A DNA stretch of 64,000 bases from Spirochaetia bacterium (GCA_025997675.1 BNUX01000002.1:1-64000); one strand, 5' to 3'. Shown: positions 42,386 through 52,392, counted from the first letter of the stretch. Notes: a model not told the origin generated them from the letters alone. Translations and numbers: made by a program.

Positions 42386-45214
42386 ATGATGGGTATGCGC
42401 TTTTTATTCTTGATCCCTTTCCTCCTTGTACTCTGGGTCGTCCCGCCTGCGGTATCGGCCGGTGCACAGAAAGATTCTTCGTCATCAGCTTCCCCGGCCC
42501 CCGCCGGAGATGAGGTCTGGACCCTTTTGGAAAATGGCCAGTTTGAGCAGGCTCAATCGTTTTTCCAGGGACAGATTTCCGTTGATTCCATGAACGAAGA
42601 TGGCCGTACTCCCCTGCATATCGCCGCGGCAACCCGGAACAGGGAACTGACGGCCTTCCTTATTGCCCGGGGCGCCGCCATGGATCTGTTGGATCGTGAA
42701 AACCATACCCCCCTTTCCGAGGCGGTGGAGTACCAGGATGCCGCGAGCGCCCGTTTGTTGATTGAAGCCGGCGCGGATTTGCATCATCCCCAGCCCAGAA
42801 GGCAAACCCCCGCCGTAGCGGCCATCGCCATAGGGGGTACCCTGCTCCGGACCATGTTGACCCCCACCGCCCTGGGTTCCCTTGACGAGCGGGGCAGAAC
42901 CATACTGCATCTGGCGGCGGCTCTGGGAAATGCAGACGCCGTGGAGATCATCGCCGATGAGGAGAATATCCTTGGGGTAAATGGCCTCAATAAGACCGAT
43001 AAGGATGGGAAAACCGCCCTGGACCTTGCCCTGGAACGGACGAATTCCAAGGCCCATATGGAGGCTGCGGAACAACTCATCCTGGCCGGCGCTTTTTCCA
43101 CTCACCCCGCCTATGCCCACCTTGCCCCGGCGGTACTGGCATCCAATTACAATATCCGTATCGGTGACGGCATTGCCCCCCTGCACTTCGCCGCAGGAGA
43201 GGGCTACACCGGTTTGGTGGAATACCTCCTGGATAAAAATGCGGACATTAATGTTAGGAACTCGGCGGGCACCACCCCCCTCCACGAGGCGGTCCGTGCG
43301 GGAAATCTCACCATCATGGAACTCCTTATCGCGAAGGGGGCGGATGTAAACGCCCAGGACGCCAAGGGAAACAGCCCCCTGCATATTTGGATTCCGGCGG
43401 ACCGGTACCGGGCGGCCCTGGCCCTGCTCTTTTCCAACGGGGCGGACCCGAATCTCCGGGATGAGCACGGCGAATCTCCCCTGCACATACTGATATCCCT
43501 GGGTTGCCCTCCGGAACTCATCGAGGCGGCCTTAGCCGCCGGGGCGGACGTATCCATCAGGAATATTGATGGAAAGACCCCGCTTTACCTGGCGGTTCAG
43601 AAGAACCGGGGGATCAGTATCGGTGCACTGCTCCGGGCCAGGTCGGATATCTTTGGGGCGGATAACGCCGGTATCACCCCCTTTGAACTGGCCCTGCGGG
43701 AGGATAGTCCCGTGCTGCCCGGCCTGATTACCGAACAAACGGTACTGCAAAGCGACAACGCCGGAAATACGGTGCTGCATCTCGCGGTACAGAACTATGC
43801 GGACCGGGCTATCCTGACCCTGATACTGGATAAGCATGCCCTGGTGAATGCCCGGAATAAGGCGGGGGATACCAGCCTGCATATTGCGGTGCGGGGAGAC
43901 TTTGAAGATGCGGGGGAACTGCTCATTAGCCGGGGGGCGGATATTTTTGCGGGCAACGCCAAGGGGGAGAGTCCCCTCTATCTGAGTTTCCCCGAGAAAA
44001 TACCCCCGGGAAAGGTCCGGGAATGGATAATCAATCCTACCACCATTCCGGCCCGGGACGGCATGGGAAATTCGATGCTCCACTACGCCGCCCAGTGGAA
44101 ACTGGACCGGCATATTCCCCTGATGGTTCAGAAGGGGATAAACCCCAATGTCTCCAATGCAATGGGGGAATCGCCCCTCTTTATGGCGGTCAGGGTTGAT
44201 TCCCGAAGCACCATCCTGACTCTGCTGGGAGTACGGGCCAATGTTGACGCCCGGGACTCCCAGGGAAACACCGGCCTCCATGCGGCGGTCCGGTGGAATG
44301 CGGTGAACGCCGCCCTGGCGCTTATCAGCAGGGGGGCGGATATCAACGCCCACGCATTGAACGGAAAGACCCCCCTCCACGATGCCGTACGCTGGGGGTT
44401 TACGGTGATGGAAACCCTGCTCACCGGTAACGGCGCGGACCTGGAAGTCCGTGATACCGAGGGGAACACCCCCTTCATGGAAGCCATATTGGCGGGTCAG
44501 CGTGAAGCGGCGGGCCGGCTTGCGGTGATTGGGGCGGATACCGCCATCCGGAACAACCGGGGGGACACCCCGCTGCACATCGCCGCCTCCCAGGCCCGGC
44601 CCGACATAGTAAGCCTCCTCCTGGGTTGGGGCGCGGCGATCCACTCAAAGAACGTCATAGGAAAGACCCCCTTTCAGATTGCCCTGGAGAACTCCCCCCG
44701 CCTGGTTTCCATCATGCTTACCAGGGACCGGATCAACGCGGCGGATGACGCCGGCTACACGCCTCTGCACATCGCCGTCATGTCAAACACCAGGGTAGAC
44801 ACCGTGGAGACCATGCTTAGGCTGGGAGCCCGGGTATCCGCCGCCAACGCCAACGGGAAAACCCCCCTCACCCTGGCCCTGGAACAGAGCAAATTGGACC
44901 TGGTCAAACTCCTCGCCGATGCGGGTTCCAATGTTTTTGCCGTGGCCGGGGACGGGAAGTGCCCCGCAGAAATCGCCATTGTCAAGGGCCGGGAGGCCCT
45001 CAACGCCACCTTCGGGGGCAAGGCCATTGCCACCCGGGACTCCGCGGGGAACACCATCCTCCACTACGCCGCCCGGACGGGCACGCCGGATCAGATTTCC
45101 CTGCTCATCGAACTGGGGGCGAATAAAAACATCAGAAACATCTCCTCCGAAAGCCCGGGGGACGTGGCCATGAAATGGCGACGGGAGGATATCGCCGCGC
45201 TGCTGAACGGCTAG
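42386..45214 (+). CDS. Exported ankyrin-repeat protein
   Basis: About 942 residues; the start is one of the ATGs at 42386, 42389 or 42395. A longer frame to 42110 overlaps the TPR gene antisense-free but without homology. A signal peptide (MRFLFLIPFLLVLWVVPPAVSA) is followed by a short Ser/Ala linker and more than twenty ankyrin repeats with the canonical 'G-x-TPLHxAAxxG' pattern (EDGRTPLHIAAATRN, AGTTPLHEAVRAGN, NRGDTPLHIAASQA). Ankyrin arrays mediate protein binding. Export puts it in the periplasm or at the surface, where the partner is unknown. It follows the TPR gene by 26 bp and precedes purL by 15 bp. Confidence 0.9.
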   Translation: MMGMRFLFLIPFLLVLWVVPPAVSAGAQKDSSSSASPAPAGDEVWTLLENGQFEQAQSFFQGQISVDSMNEDGRTPLHIAAATRNRELTAFLIARGAAMDLLDRENHTPLSEAVEYQDAASARLLIEAGADLHHPQPRRQTPAVAAIAIGGTLLRTMLTPTALGSLDERGRTILHLAAALGNADAVEIIADEENILGVNGLNKTDKDGKTALDLALERTNSKAHMEAAEQLILAGAFSTHPAYAHLAPAVLASNYNIRIGDGIAPLHFAAGEGYTGLVEYLLDKNADINVRNSAGTTPLHEAVRAGNLTIMELLIAKGADVNAQDAKGNSPLHIWIPADRYRAALALLFSNGADPNLRDEHGESPLHILISLGCPPELIEAALAAGADVSIRNIDGKTPLYLAVQKNRGISIGALLRARSDIFGADNAGITPFELALREDSPVLPGLITEQTVLQSDNAGNTVLHLAVQNYADRAILTLILDKHALVNARNKAGDTSLHIAVRGDFEDAGELLISRGADIFAGNAKGESPLYLSFPEKIPPGKVREWIINPTTIPARDGMGNSMLHYAAQWKLDRHIPLMVQKGINPNVSNAMGESPLFMAVRVDSRSTILTLLGVRANVDARDSQGNTGLHAAVRWNAVNAALALISRGADINAHALNGKTPLHDAVRWGFTVMETLLTGNGADLEVRDTEGNTPFMEAILAGQREAAGRLAVIGADTAIRNNRGDTPLHIAASQARPDIVSLLLGWGAAIHSKNVIGKTPFQIALENSPRLVSIMLTRDRINAADDAGYTPLHIAVMSNTRVDTVETMLRLGARVSAANANGKTPLTLALEQSKLDLVKLLADAGSNVFAVAGDGKCPAEIAIVKGREALNATFGGKAIATRDSAGNTILHYAARTGTPDQISLLIELGANKNIRNISSESPGDVAMKWRREDIAALLNG

Positions 45215-45229
45215 GGGTGAGGAGCTGCC

Positions 45230-48200
45230 ATGCGGCGGGTATATGTCGAAAAGAAAGCGGAGTTTGATATAGAGGCCCGGCGTTTTCAGGCGGATATTGC
45301 CGCCTTCCTGGGAGCCCAGTACCCTGAATTAGCCGCCTTGAGCCGTATCCGTATTCTCCAGCGTTACGATGTGGCCGGCCTCAGCCGGGAGCAGTTCCGG
45401 CAGGCGGTAAACCTGGTCTTTTCCGAGCCCCCCTGCGATAGGGTGTATTACGATGAGGAGGACCGGCCGTCTTTTAATGGCCCGGCTTTCGGCGTTGAGT
45501 ACCTGCCGGGGCAATACAACCAGCGTGCCGATTCGGCGGAACAGTGCGTGGAACTGGCGGTGGGGGTGCGGCCCCGGATACGGACCGCCCGAATCTTCAT
45601 ACCGGCCCCCGGAGGGGGGGGGCTCAGTGCCGGAGCCCGGGAGGCGCTTATGCGCTACCTGATTAACCCGGTGGACTCCCGGGAAGCCGACCTGGGGGCG
45701 CCCGCCCCCCTGGAGGATACCGGAAGCGAAGTCGCCGATGTGCCGGTCCTTACGGGCTTTTCCACAGGAAAGCTCGAATACGGCCTTGCCATGTCCGCCG
45801 GGGACCTCCTCTTTTGCCGGGACTACTTCCGCAGCCAGGGCCGGGACCCCACCCTGGCGGAATTGATGGTCCTGGACACCTACTGGTCCGACCACTGCCG
45901 TCACACCACCTTCACCACCACCCTGGAGGTGACCGACCCCGGGGCGCTGTCCGGGGCTTTAGCCCTTTATGAGGAGGCCCGCCGGGAAGTATACGGCGAA
46001 GGGGCAAAAACACGGCCCCGGACCCTGATGGACCTGGCCACCATCGGGACCAAGGTTCTGAAGAAGCGGGGGCTCCTGGCGGACCTGGACGAGTCAAAGG
46101 AGATCAACGCCTGTTCCATCAGGGTACAGGCCGAATTCCGGGGGGCGGCCTCGGAGCCCTGGCTTTTCCTCTTTAAGAACGAAACCCATAACCACCCCAC
46201 GGAAATAGAGCCCTTCGGCGGGGCCGCCACCTGTCTTGGGGGGGCCATCCGTGACCCCCTTTCCGGCCGGGCCTACGTGCACCAGGCCATGCGGGTTACC
46301 GGGGGGGCGGACCCCCGGAGCAGCCTGGCAAACACCCTGCCGGGGAAACTTCCCCAGGTGAAAATAGCCCGGGAAGCGGCGGCGGGCTACTCCTCCTACG
46401 GCAACCAGATAGGGCTCTGTACCGGCCAGGTAGCGGAATTCTACCATCCCGGTTTCCTTGCCAAACGTATGGAACTGGGCGCGGTGGCAGGGGCGGTTCC
46501 CGAAGCCTGGGTGCGCCGTGAAGAACCGGAGGCCGGGGACCTGGTCCTCCTGGTGGGCGGCAAGACCGGCAGGGACGGGATAGGCGGCGCAACCGGCTCC
46601 TCCAAGGCGCATACCGGGGAATCGGTGGAAACCGCCGGGGCAGAGGTACAGAAGGGGAACGCCGTGGAGGAACGGAAACTCCAGCGCCTGTTCCGCAACC
46701 CCGCCGTGACCTCCCTGATCAAACGCTGCAACGACTTCGGCGCGGGGGGCGTGGCGGTGGCGGTGGGGGAACTTGCCGCCGGCCTGGACATCAACCTTGA
46801 TAATGTGCCGAAGAAGTACGCCGGCCTGGACGGTATAGAGCTGGCCATCTCCGAATCCCAGGAACGCATGGCCGTGGTGGTTGCCCCCAAGGATGCGGAT
46901 GCGTTGATAGCATACGCGGCGGCGGAAAACCTGGATGCGGTGGTCATTGCTACGGTCACTGCGGGGGAGGAAGATGAGGACGGTCCGGACCCCCGGCTCA
47001 GGATGAACTGGCGGGGAAAGACCATCGTGGACCTTTCCCGAAGATTTCTTAACTCCAACGGCGCCCCCCGTTCCGCCACGGTGGTGATTGAAGCCGACCG
47101 GAAGAAGCCCGGGGCTGATGAAACATCGTATACATTGGATACCCTGGAGCGGGAACTGGCGTCCCTCCGCACCGGGAGCCGCCGGGGCCTTACGGAACGG
47201 TTTGACGGCTCCATCGGGGCGGCCTCGGTGCTCTACCCCTGGGGCGGCGCGGAACAGGGTACCCCGGAGTGCGGTATGGCGGTGCTCCTTCCCTCCCTGG
47301 AAAAGGAAAGCCTTACCGCCAGCCTGATGACTTTCGGCTACGACCCGGACCTCGCCCTGCAGAGCCCCTACGAAGGGGCCAAGGGGGCGATTCGGGAAGC
47401 CCTGGCCAAATACGCCTGCCTGGGGGGCAATCCCTGGGCCGCCCGGCTTTCCCTCCAGGAGTACTTTGAGCGGATGGATACATCCAAGTCCTGGGGCAAA
47501 CCCCTGTCGGCCCTGCTCGGCGCGCTTGAGGCGCAGCTGGCCCTGGGGGTTCCCGCCATAGGGGGCAAGGATTCCATGTCCGGGAGCTACCGGGACGATG
47601 CCAATCATATAGACCTGGCGGTCCCTCCCACCCTGGTTGCCATTGCCGCCGGAACCGCCCCGGCTCAGGCGATTCGTTCCGGGGCCTTGAGCGGGAAGCC
47701 GGGAAACACCGTGATCCTCCTGTACCAGGAGAATACCGGGCCGGACGAATGGGATGTGTTCAAGGCCAATATGAATGCCCTGGCCGCCCTTTCCGCACAA
47801 GGTGTAGTCCGCGCCGCCTATCCCGTAGGCGCGGGAGGGGTCGCCGTCGCCCTGGCCGTCATGGCCTTTGGAAACATGGTTGGTATCGAAGTGGAAAGTG
47901 TCGCCCTGTCCCTGGTATCGCCGGGACTGCACCAGGGGTCGGTTCTGGTGGAAGTTGATGGAACAGCCCCGGGCCGCATCATTGCGGCCCGCACCCTGGC
48001 GGACCCGGTTTTCCGCATAGTCCGGGGTAAAGACTCCGATGAGAAACCCCTGGCGGCGTTGCGCCGGGCCTACGAAAGCACCTTATCCGCAGTATACCCT
48101 CAAACATCCTCCGGCGCCACGGTTGCAGAGAATCCTCCGGATGACCCATCACCGGCGGCGCTTGTCCCGACCGCACCCCGGCATAAAAACACCGCCGGAA

Positions 48201-49036
48201 AAGGAAGCCCCGGTGACGCAAAGCGTCCCTTAGTCGTGCTGCCGGTATTCCCCGGCACCAACTGCGAGTGGGACATGGCCCGGGCCTTCCGCAGGGCAGG
48301 GGCGCGGACCAGGCTGGTCATCTTCAGGAACCGGAACTCGTCGGACATCCTGGAATCCCGGCGGGAACTGGCGGCGGCCATAGGGGAAGCCCACATCCTG
48401 GCCCTCTCCGGAGGATTCAGCGCCGGGGATGAGCCCGACGGGTCGGGAAAGTTTATCGCCAACGTGTTCCGTTCCCCCATCATCGCCGAAGAACTCACCA
48501 AGCTGCTGGACCTCCGTGACGGCCTGGTTCTGGGCATTTGTAACGGCTTTCAGGCGCTGATCAAGCTGGGGCTGGTTCCCTACGGCGCCTACCGGGAGGC
48601 GGAAAGCTCAACCGGCAAGGTCGCGCCAACCCTGAGCTTCAACCGCATAGGCCGCCACGTTTCCCGGATGGTACGCACAAAGGTTATTTCCAACACATCC
48701 CCCTGGCTTTCCCTGGAAGAGCCGGACACCATCCACATCCTCCCGGTAAGCCACGGCGAAGGCCGTATCGTCATCCGGGAAGAAGAAGGCAGGGCGCTTT
48801 TTGCATCAGGCCAGGTCCCTTTCTGTTACGCCGATGCCAGGGGACAAGCCACCCTGGCCGAACCGGACAATCCCAACGGATCGGACTTCGCCATAGAGGG
48901 CCTCACCAGCCCCGACGGCCGGGTCCTGGGCAAGATGGCCCACTCGGAACGCTGCGGGGAGTACGTGCATATCAACATACCGGGGAACAAATACCAGCGG
49001 ATCTTTGAGGCGGGGGTAGGGTACTTTGGGTCTTGA
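45230..49036 (+). CDS. purL: Phosphoribosylformylglycinamidine synthase, fused PurL-PurQ
   Basis: 1268 residues with both parts of the reaction in one chain. The synthetase domain has 'NETHNHPTEIEPFGGAAT' at about 318, 'GGKTGRDGIGGATGSS' at about 440 and 'DFGAGGVAVAVGE' at about 503. A Pro/Ala-rich linker near 955-1000 leads to the glutaminase domain (PLVVLPVFPGTNCEWDMAR; catalytic Cys1104 in LGICNGFQAL; His in PVSHGEGR). It converts FGAR, ATP and glutamine to FGAM in purine synthesis. Ribosome-binding site GAGGAG. The extended synthetase N-terminal part is short (start MRRVYVEKKAEFDIEAR), typical of the clostridial-type long PurL. No other pur genes are adjacent. Confidence 0.96.
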   Translation: MRRVYVEKKAEFDIEARRFQADIAAFLGAQYPELAALSRIRILQRYDVAGLSREQFRQAVNLVFSEPPCDRVYYDEEDRPSFNGPAFGVEYLPGQYNQRADSAEQCVELAVGVRPRIRTARIFIPAPGGGGLSAGAREALMRYLINPVDSREADLGAPAPLEDTGSEVADVPVLTGFSTGKLEYGLAMSAGDLLFCRDYFRSQGRDPTLAELMVLDTYWSDHCRHTTFTTTLEVTDPGALSGALALYEEARREVYGEGAKTRPRTLMDLATIGTKVLKKRGLLADLDESKEINACSIRVQAEFRGAASEPWLFLFKNETHNHPTEIEPFGGAATCLGGAIRDPLSGRAYVHQAMRVTGGADPRSSLANTLPGKLPQVKIAREAAAGYSSYGNQIGLCTGQVAEFYHPGFLAKRMELGAVAGAVPEAWVRREEPEAGDLVLLVGGKTGRDGIGGATGSSKAHTGESVETAGAEVQKGNAVEERKLQRLFRNPAVTSLIKRCNDFGAGGVAVAVGELAAGLDINLDNVPKKYAGLDGIELAISESQERMAVVVAPKDADALIAYAAAENLDAVVIATVTAGEEDEDGPDPRLRMNWRGKTIVDLSRRFLNSNGAPRSATVVIEADRKKPGADETSYTLDTLERELASLRTGSRRGLTERFDGSIGAASVLYPWGGAEQGTPECGMAVLLPSLEKESLTASLMTFGYDPDLALQSPYEGAKGAIREALAKYACLGGNPWAARLSLQEYFERMDTSKSWGKPLSALLGALEAQLALGVPAIGGKDSMSGSYRDDANHIDLAVPPTLVAIAAGTAPAQAIRSGALSGKPGNTVILLYQENTGPDEWDVFKANMNALAALSAQGVVRAAYPVGAGGVAVALAVMAFGNMVGIEVESVALSLVSPGLHQGSVLVEVDGTAPGRIIAARTLADPVFRIVRGKDSDEKPLAALRRAYESTLSAVYPQTSSGATVAENPPDDPSPAALVPTAPRHKNTAGKGSPGDAKRPLVVLPVFPGTNCEWDMARAFRRAGARTRLVIFRNRNSSDILESRRELAAAIGEAHILALSGGFSAGDEPDGSGKFIANVFRSPIIAEELTKLLDLRDGLVLGICNGFQALIKLGLVPYGAYREAESSTGKVAPTLSFNRIGRHVSRMVRTKVISNTSPWLSLEEPDTIHILPVSHGEGRIVIREEEGRALFASGQVPFCYADARGQATLAEPDNPNGSDFAIEGLTSPDGRVLGKMAHSERCGEYVHINIPGNKYQRIFEAGVGYFGS

Positions 49037-49045
49037 AAAAGCATC

Positions 49046-49705
49046 TTATCGTCCCAGAAAGGGCAGCCGGCTCCCGAACTTATGCCACTTACCGGCGTTT
49101 CGCTTGCTGTCCTCCAGGGTTTTAAACACAAATGCCCCCGCGTTAGTATCATCCCCCGTAGGAACGGCAAACCCGTACACATCGTAGGGTTCGGTTTGAG
49201 ATGACGCCATGAGGGCCTGGGCAAAGGCGTGGAAGGATGCAGCCACCGAGGGGCCGATAAGGTCCGGGTCGTCCCGTCCGCCGCCGCCGGAGGTATCCGC
49301 AAGCACCAGCGCCAGGGCTCCCGCCTTTCGGGCCTTAAAAACCGAAGCCAGCTCCTTTACCAGAAAAAACCAGCCCTTGATGTAATCGTTTACGATAATC
49401 TCGATATTGGCGGGATTCAAATCCGCCGCGTTCTTCCGTACCGCCGGGGGCGTACATATCAGAATAGCTTCGGTAATCTGCCCCAATTGGTTTTCCGCGG
49501 CCAGCGCCAGGGTACGGGCGGAAACGGGACTGCCGGGGTTCCATGCCAGGGGAATAGGCCCCTGCCGGTTCGCCGCCGGTGGAGTGGTTTGGAGATGGTT
49601 GGGAACAAAGGCGGCGCAGAACCGCTCCACCCGTTTGCCCGCCTCCAGAGCGAGGGCAGCGGAAAGGGTGGATTCATTACCGGCGATGAGGATACCCCTG
49701 GTCAC
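49046..49705 (-). CDS. SDR-like spirochaete protein of unknown function
   Basis: 219 residues from a GTG at 49705. The fold looks like a degenerate short-chain dehydrogenase: 'GILIAGNESTLSAALALEAGKRV' at the start in place of the TGxxxGIG nucleotide loop, 'AILICTPPAVRKNAADLN' near strand 4, and a helix 'VASFHAFAQALMASS'. The catalytic Tyr-x3-Lys is not evident (LADTSGGGGRDD... replaces the Ser strand), so an enzyme role is doubtful. The GTG start overlaps a 22-bp sequence identical to the 3' end of the TRAP permease gene, which shows the two genes were once adjacent and coupled (GTGA). Confidence 0.65.
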   Translation of the reverse strand: MTRGILIAGNESTLSAALALEAGKRVERFCAAFVPNHLQTTPPAANRQGPIPLAWNPGSPVSARTLALAAENQLGQITEAILICTPPAVRKNAADLNPANIEIIVNDYIKGWFFLVKELASVFKARKAGALALVLADTSGGGGRDDPDLIGPSVAASFHAFAQALMASSQTEPYDVYGFAVPTGDDTNAGAFVFKTLEDSKRNAGKWHKFGSRLPFLGR

Positions 49706-50003
49706 GGCTTTTTACCCATGTTTCGAGCATATGTCTTTGGGGGGAATTGAGCAAGTATGCCCGTGCCCCCCGTAGAGGCCACGGTCCCCCCCGTAGAGGC
49801 CACGGTCCCCCCCGTGGAGGCTACGGTCCCCCCCGTAGAGGCTACGGTCCCCCCCGTAGAGGCTACGGTCCCCCCCGTGGAGGCTACGGTCCCCCCCGTG
49901 GAGGCCACGGTCCCCCCCGTAGAGGCTACGGTCCCCACCGTAGAACCGTCTACCGCACTAGGATATAAGAATTCGGGCCCCGGTCACGGCTTTTTACCCA
50001 TGT
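49700..50003. repeat. Insertion bounded by 22-bp direct repeats
   Basis: GGTCACGG...ACCCATGT occurs identically at 49700-49721 and 49982-50003. Between lie a 21-bp VNTR and a 36-bp head module. The right copy is the 3' end of the TRAP permease gene and the left copy overlaps the GTG of the SDR-like gene. The ancestral order would be TRAP gene overlapping the SDR-like start by GTGA. Confidence 0.85.
49762..49979 (-). repeat. Dispersed repeat: 36-bp head plus about nine 21-bp units
   Basis: Units of ACGGTCCCCCCCGTAGAGGCC and close variants run from 49762 to 49948 on the plus strand; the head is at 49944-49979. On the minus strand the head precedes the array, as in the copy at 6565. ACGG/CCGT inside each unit makes a small dyad. 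The unit encodes VPPVEAT (plus) or GGTVAST (minus). No start codon with a ribosome-binding site supports a protein. Confidence 0.85.
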
Positions 50004-51891
50004 ACTGGGTCACCGTAACAATGGCAATCAGCACCAGGCCGACGATATCGGTCAAGAGGCCCGTGTGTATCAGGAACAATCCCCCGGTAATGAGGACGAA
50101 CCGCAGGGGGAGCGCAATGTGGCGGCGCATATACCCTTCCAGGCCCGTCGAAAGACCGAACATGCCAATAACCGAGGTGACTATGATACGGATAACCTCG
50201 GGAATCGTGGTGTCGATAAAGAGCATTGAGGGGTCGAAGACAAAAATATAGGGGATGATAAAGGCGGTGATCGCCAGACGTGTGGCGGTGACCCCGGTCT
50301 TAATGGGGTTTGCCTTGGCAATCGCCGCCCCCGCATAGGCCGCCAGGGCCACCGGGGGGGTAATGTCCGCCACAATCCCGAAGTAGAATACAAACATATG
50401 GGCCGCCAGAACCGGCACCCCCATGCGTATCACGATGGGGGCGGTGATGGTGGCCATGATCACGTAGTTGGCCGTGGTGGGGATCCCCATCCCCAGGATA
50501 AGGCAGGCAATCATGGTCAGGACCAGGGCCAGGAAGAGGCTGTTATTGGCCACCGAGAGAAGCACCGAGATAAGCACCTGCCCCAGACCGGTGAGGGAGA
50601 CGATCCCCACCACTACCCCCGCGATGGCGCAGGCCATAGCCACCCCGATGGTGTTCCGGGACCCTCCGCAGAGGGCGTCCACAAAGGATCTCGGGGTAAA
50701 CCGGGTTTCCTTCCGGAAGAAGGTCACCACCACCGCCGCCAGGATGGCGTAACAGGCCGCATAGGCCGGGGTCTTCCCTAAGCTCATCAGGGCTACCAGG
50801 ATGACCACCGGAAGGAAGAGGTAGCCCTTGGCGATGAAGAGCTTCCAGAAATGGGGGATTTCCTCCTTGGGAAGCCCCCTCAAGCCCAGCTTTTTCGCCT
50901 CAAAGTGGATCATCAGGAAGATCCCCGTAAAGTAGAGTATCGCCGGCAGGATGGCCGAAACGGCGATCACCGCGTAGGGGATATTGGTCAGCTCCGCCAT
51001 GAGGAAGGCGGCGGCCCCCATGATGGGGGGCATGATCTGTCCCCCGGTGGAGGCGGCGGCTTCCACCGCAGCGGCAAACTCCGGCTTATACCCGGTCTTC
51101 TTCATCACCGGAATGGTGACGCTGCCGGAACCCACCGTATTGGCCACGGAACTGCCGGAGTACATCCCCTCCAGGGCGCTGGCTATGACCGCCACCTTGG
51201 CGGGCCACCCGGAGGCGAACCCCGCGATGGAATTGGCCAGGTCGATAAAGAAGGTGGCAATCCCGGACTTCTCCAGAAAGGAGGCCAGGAAGATGAAGAG
51301 CACGATAAAGGTGGAGCAGACCCCGATGGGGGTGCCGATAATACCGTCGGTGGTATAGAACAGCTGATGCACCACCCGGCGCAGGGAAAACCCCGCCACA
51401 AAGGCGTAGGTAATAAACCCTCCGGCCACCACCAGGATAGGAATCCCCACCACCCGGCGGCAAAGTTCCGCCAGGATGAGTATCCCCATTACCCCCATAA
51501 CCATATCCAGACCCTGGAGCATGATTGCCCGGCCTACGATGGCCTGGAAATTCACCACATAATAGAAGAATGCAATGGCCCCCAGGGTCCCCAGAACGAT
51601 GTCGTACCAGGCTATGCGGTTTTCATGCTTGGTCATCCCCCGCTTGACCGGGTAGAGGAGGTACCCGATGAATACCAGAATCCCCAGGAAGGCGCTCCGC
51701 CGGACCTGCTCCGGCAGGGATATCACCAGGGTGACTAGGAGCACATAGACAGTAAAAAGGATCAGGAGACCCTTGATAATGATGTTTGGGACGCCGGAAA
51801 ACCGCCGCACATTCGACTCCCGGTCGAACTGGGCAATGAGTTTTTCAGTTTCCTCTTCCGTCATGATGTGAATAGACTTGTCGTGGGTCAT
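49984..51891 (-). CDS. TRAP transporter permease, fused small and large subunits
   Basis: 635 residues, with around 16 hydrophobic segments. It is the 4TM/12TM fusion type: an N-terminal DctQ-like part (about 40-170) and a DctM-like part ('VANTVGSGSVTIPVMKKTGYKPEFAAAVEAAASTGGQI', 'LGMGIPTTANYVIMATITAPIVIRMG', 'ITPPVALAAYAGAAIA'). Such fusions work with TAXI-type binding proteins, here the gene at 52393. It drives secondary import of an organic acid with ion symport. It ends at the VNTR insertion. Operon order on the minus strand is TAXI protein, DUF1850 protein, permease. Confidence 0.94.
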   Translation of the reverse strand: MTHDKSIHIMTEEETEKLIAQFDRESNVRRFSGVPNIIIKGLLILFTVYVLLVTLVISLPEQVRRSAFLGILVFIGYLLYPVKRGMTKHENRIAWYDIVLGTLGAIAFFYYVVNFQAIVGRAIMLQGLDMVMGVMGILILAELCRRVVGIPILVVAGGFITYAFVAGFSLRRVVHQLFYTTDGIIGTPIGVCSTFIVLFIFLASFLEKSGIATFFIDLANSIAGFASGWPAKVAVIASALEGMYSGSSVANTVGSGSVTIPVMKKTGYKPEFAAAVEAAASTGGQIMPPIMGAAAFLMAELTNIPYAVIAVSAILPAILYFTGIFLMIHFEAKKLGLRGLPKEEIPHFWKLFIAKGYLFLPVVILVALMSLGKTPAYAACYAILAAVVVTFFRKETRFTPRSFVDALCGGSRNTIGVAMACAIAGVVVGIVSLTGLGQVLISVLLSVANNSLFLALVLTMIACLILGMGIPTTANYVIMATITAPIVIRMGVPVLAAHMFVFYFGIVADITPPVALAAYAGAAIAKANPIKTGVTATRLAITAFIIPYIFVFDPSMLFIDTTIPEVIRIIVTSVIGMFGLSTGLEGYMRRHIALPLRFVLITGGLFLIHTGLLTDIVGLVLIAIVTVTQYMGKKP

Positions 51892-51903
51892 AACCGTAAC
51901 TCC

Positions 51904-52392
51904 TTAGAACCTTTGGTTCCATCGCACCATAATAGTTATATGGGCATTTCGTCCACACCGTTCCCGGAGGCTCACCTGTTCCCTTCCAATGATCAACAGA
52001 TGATCCGAAACGGTCCCGACGATTAGATTAAGCTTTTTATACGACTGGGTAAACCCGGTGATCACCAGAGCGTCCCCGTCCCGTGTAAGGGTCTGCCCCG
52101 TTTCAAGCTGGCTCTGCATACCCGCCCCAAAGCTTCCGAACCGGGTGGCCGTAGGCGCCATCGTATACCCCTCCACCCGGAAGGTATCCCGCACCGGCGT
52201 CTGATTAACCGAATGGATAAACTCCAGGGAAAACTCCGTCCCCGTCTTTACCGGCCACCTGCCATAGACCCTGCCGGAAGCGGCATCGGCGATAACAAGA
52301 TGCTTACCGCCCGCCCCATAAAATACCGCCCCCGAAACAACAAGGGCGGCTATAATAATACCTACAATAACCCAGGGCCAGAGCCGGGACAC
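51904..52392 (-). CDS. DUF1850 protein of the TAXI-TRAP operon
   Basis: 162 residues with one N-terminal membrane segment or signal anchor (WVIVGIIIAALVVSGAVFY) and the DUF1850 core: 'GRWPVKTGTEFSLEFIHSVNQTPVRDTF' followed by 'GFGAGMQSQL'-type sequence (here 'FGSFGAGMQSQLETG'). DUF1850 proteins are recurrent partners of TAXI-TRAP fusion permeases; their role is unknown, possibly in assembly or in presenting substrate. The gene starts 1 bp after the TAXI stop and ends 12 bp before the permease, so it belongs to that operon. It overlaps nothing else. Confidence 0.85.
   Translation of the reverse strand: MSRLWPWVIVGIIIAALVVSGAVFYGAGGKHLVIADAASGRVYGRWPVKTGTEFSLEFIHSVNQTPVRDTFRVEGYTMAPTATRFGSFGAGMQSQLETGQTLTRDGDALVITGFTQSYKKLNLIVGTVSDHLLIIGREQVSLRERCGRNAHITIMVRWNQRF

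Noticed and set aside
49757-50251. 164-residue plus-strand frame PPVEATV...
   Set aside because: It is a product of the VNTR and then runs antisense through the TRAP permease gene; no promoter or ribosome-binding site.
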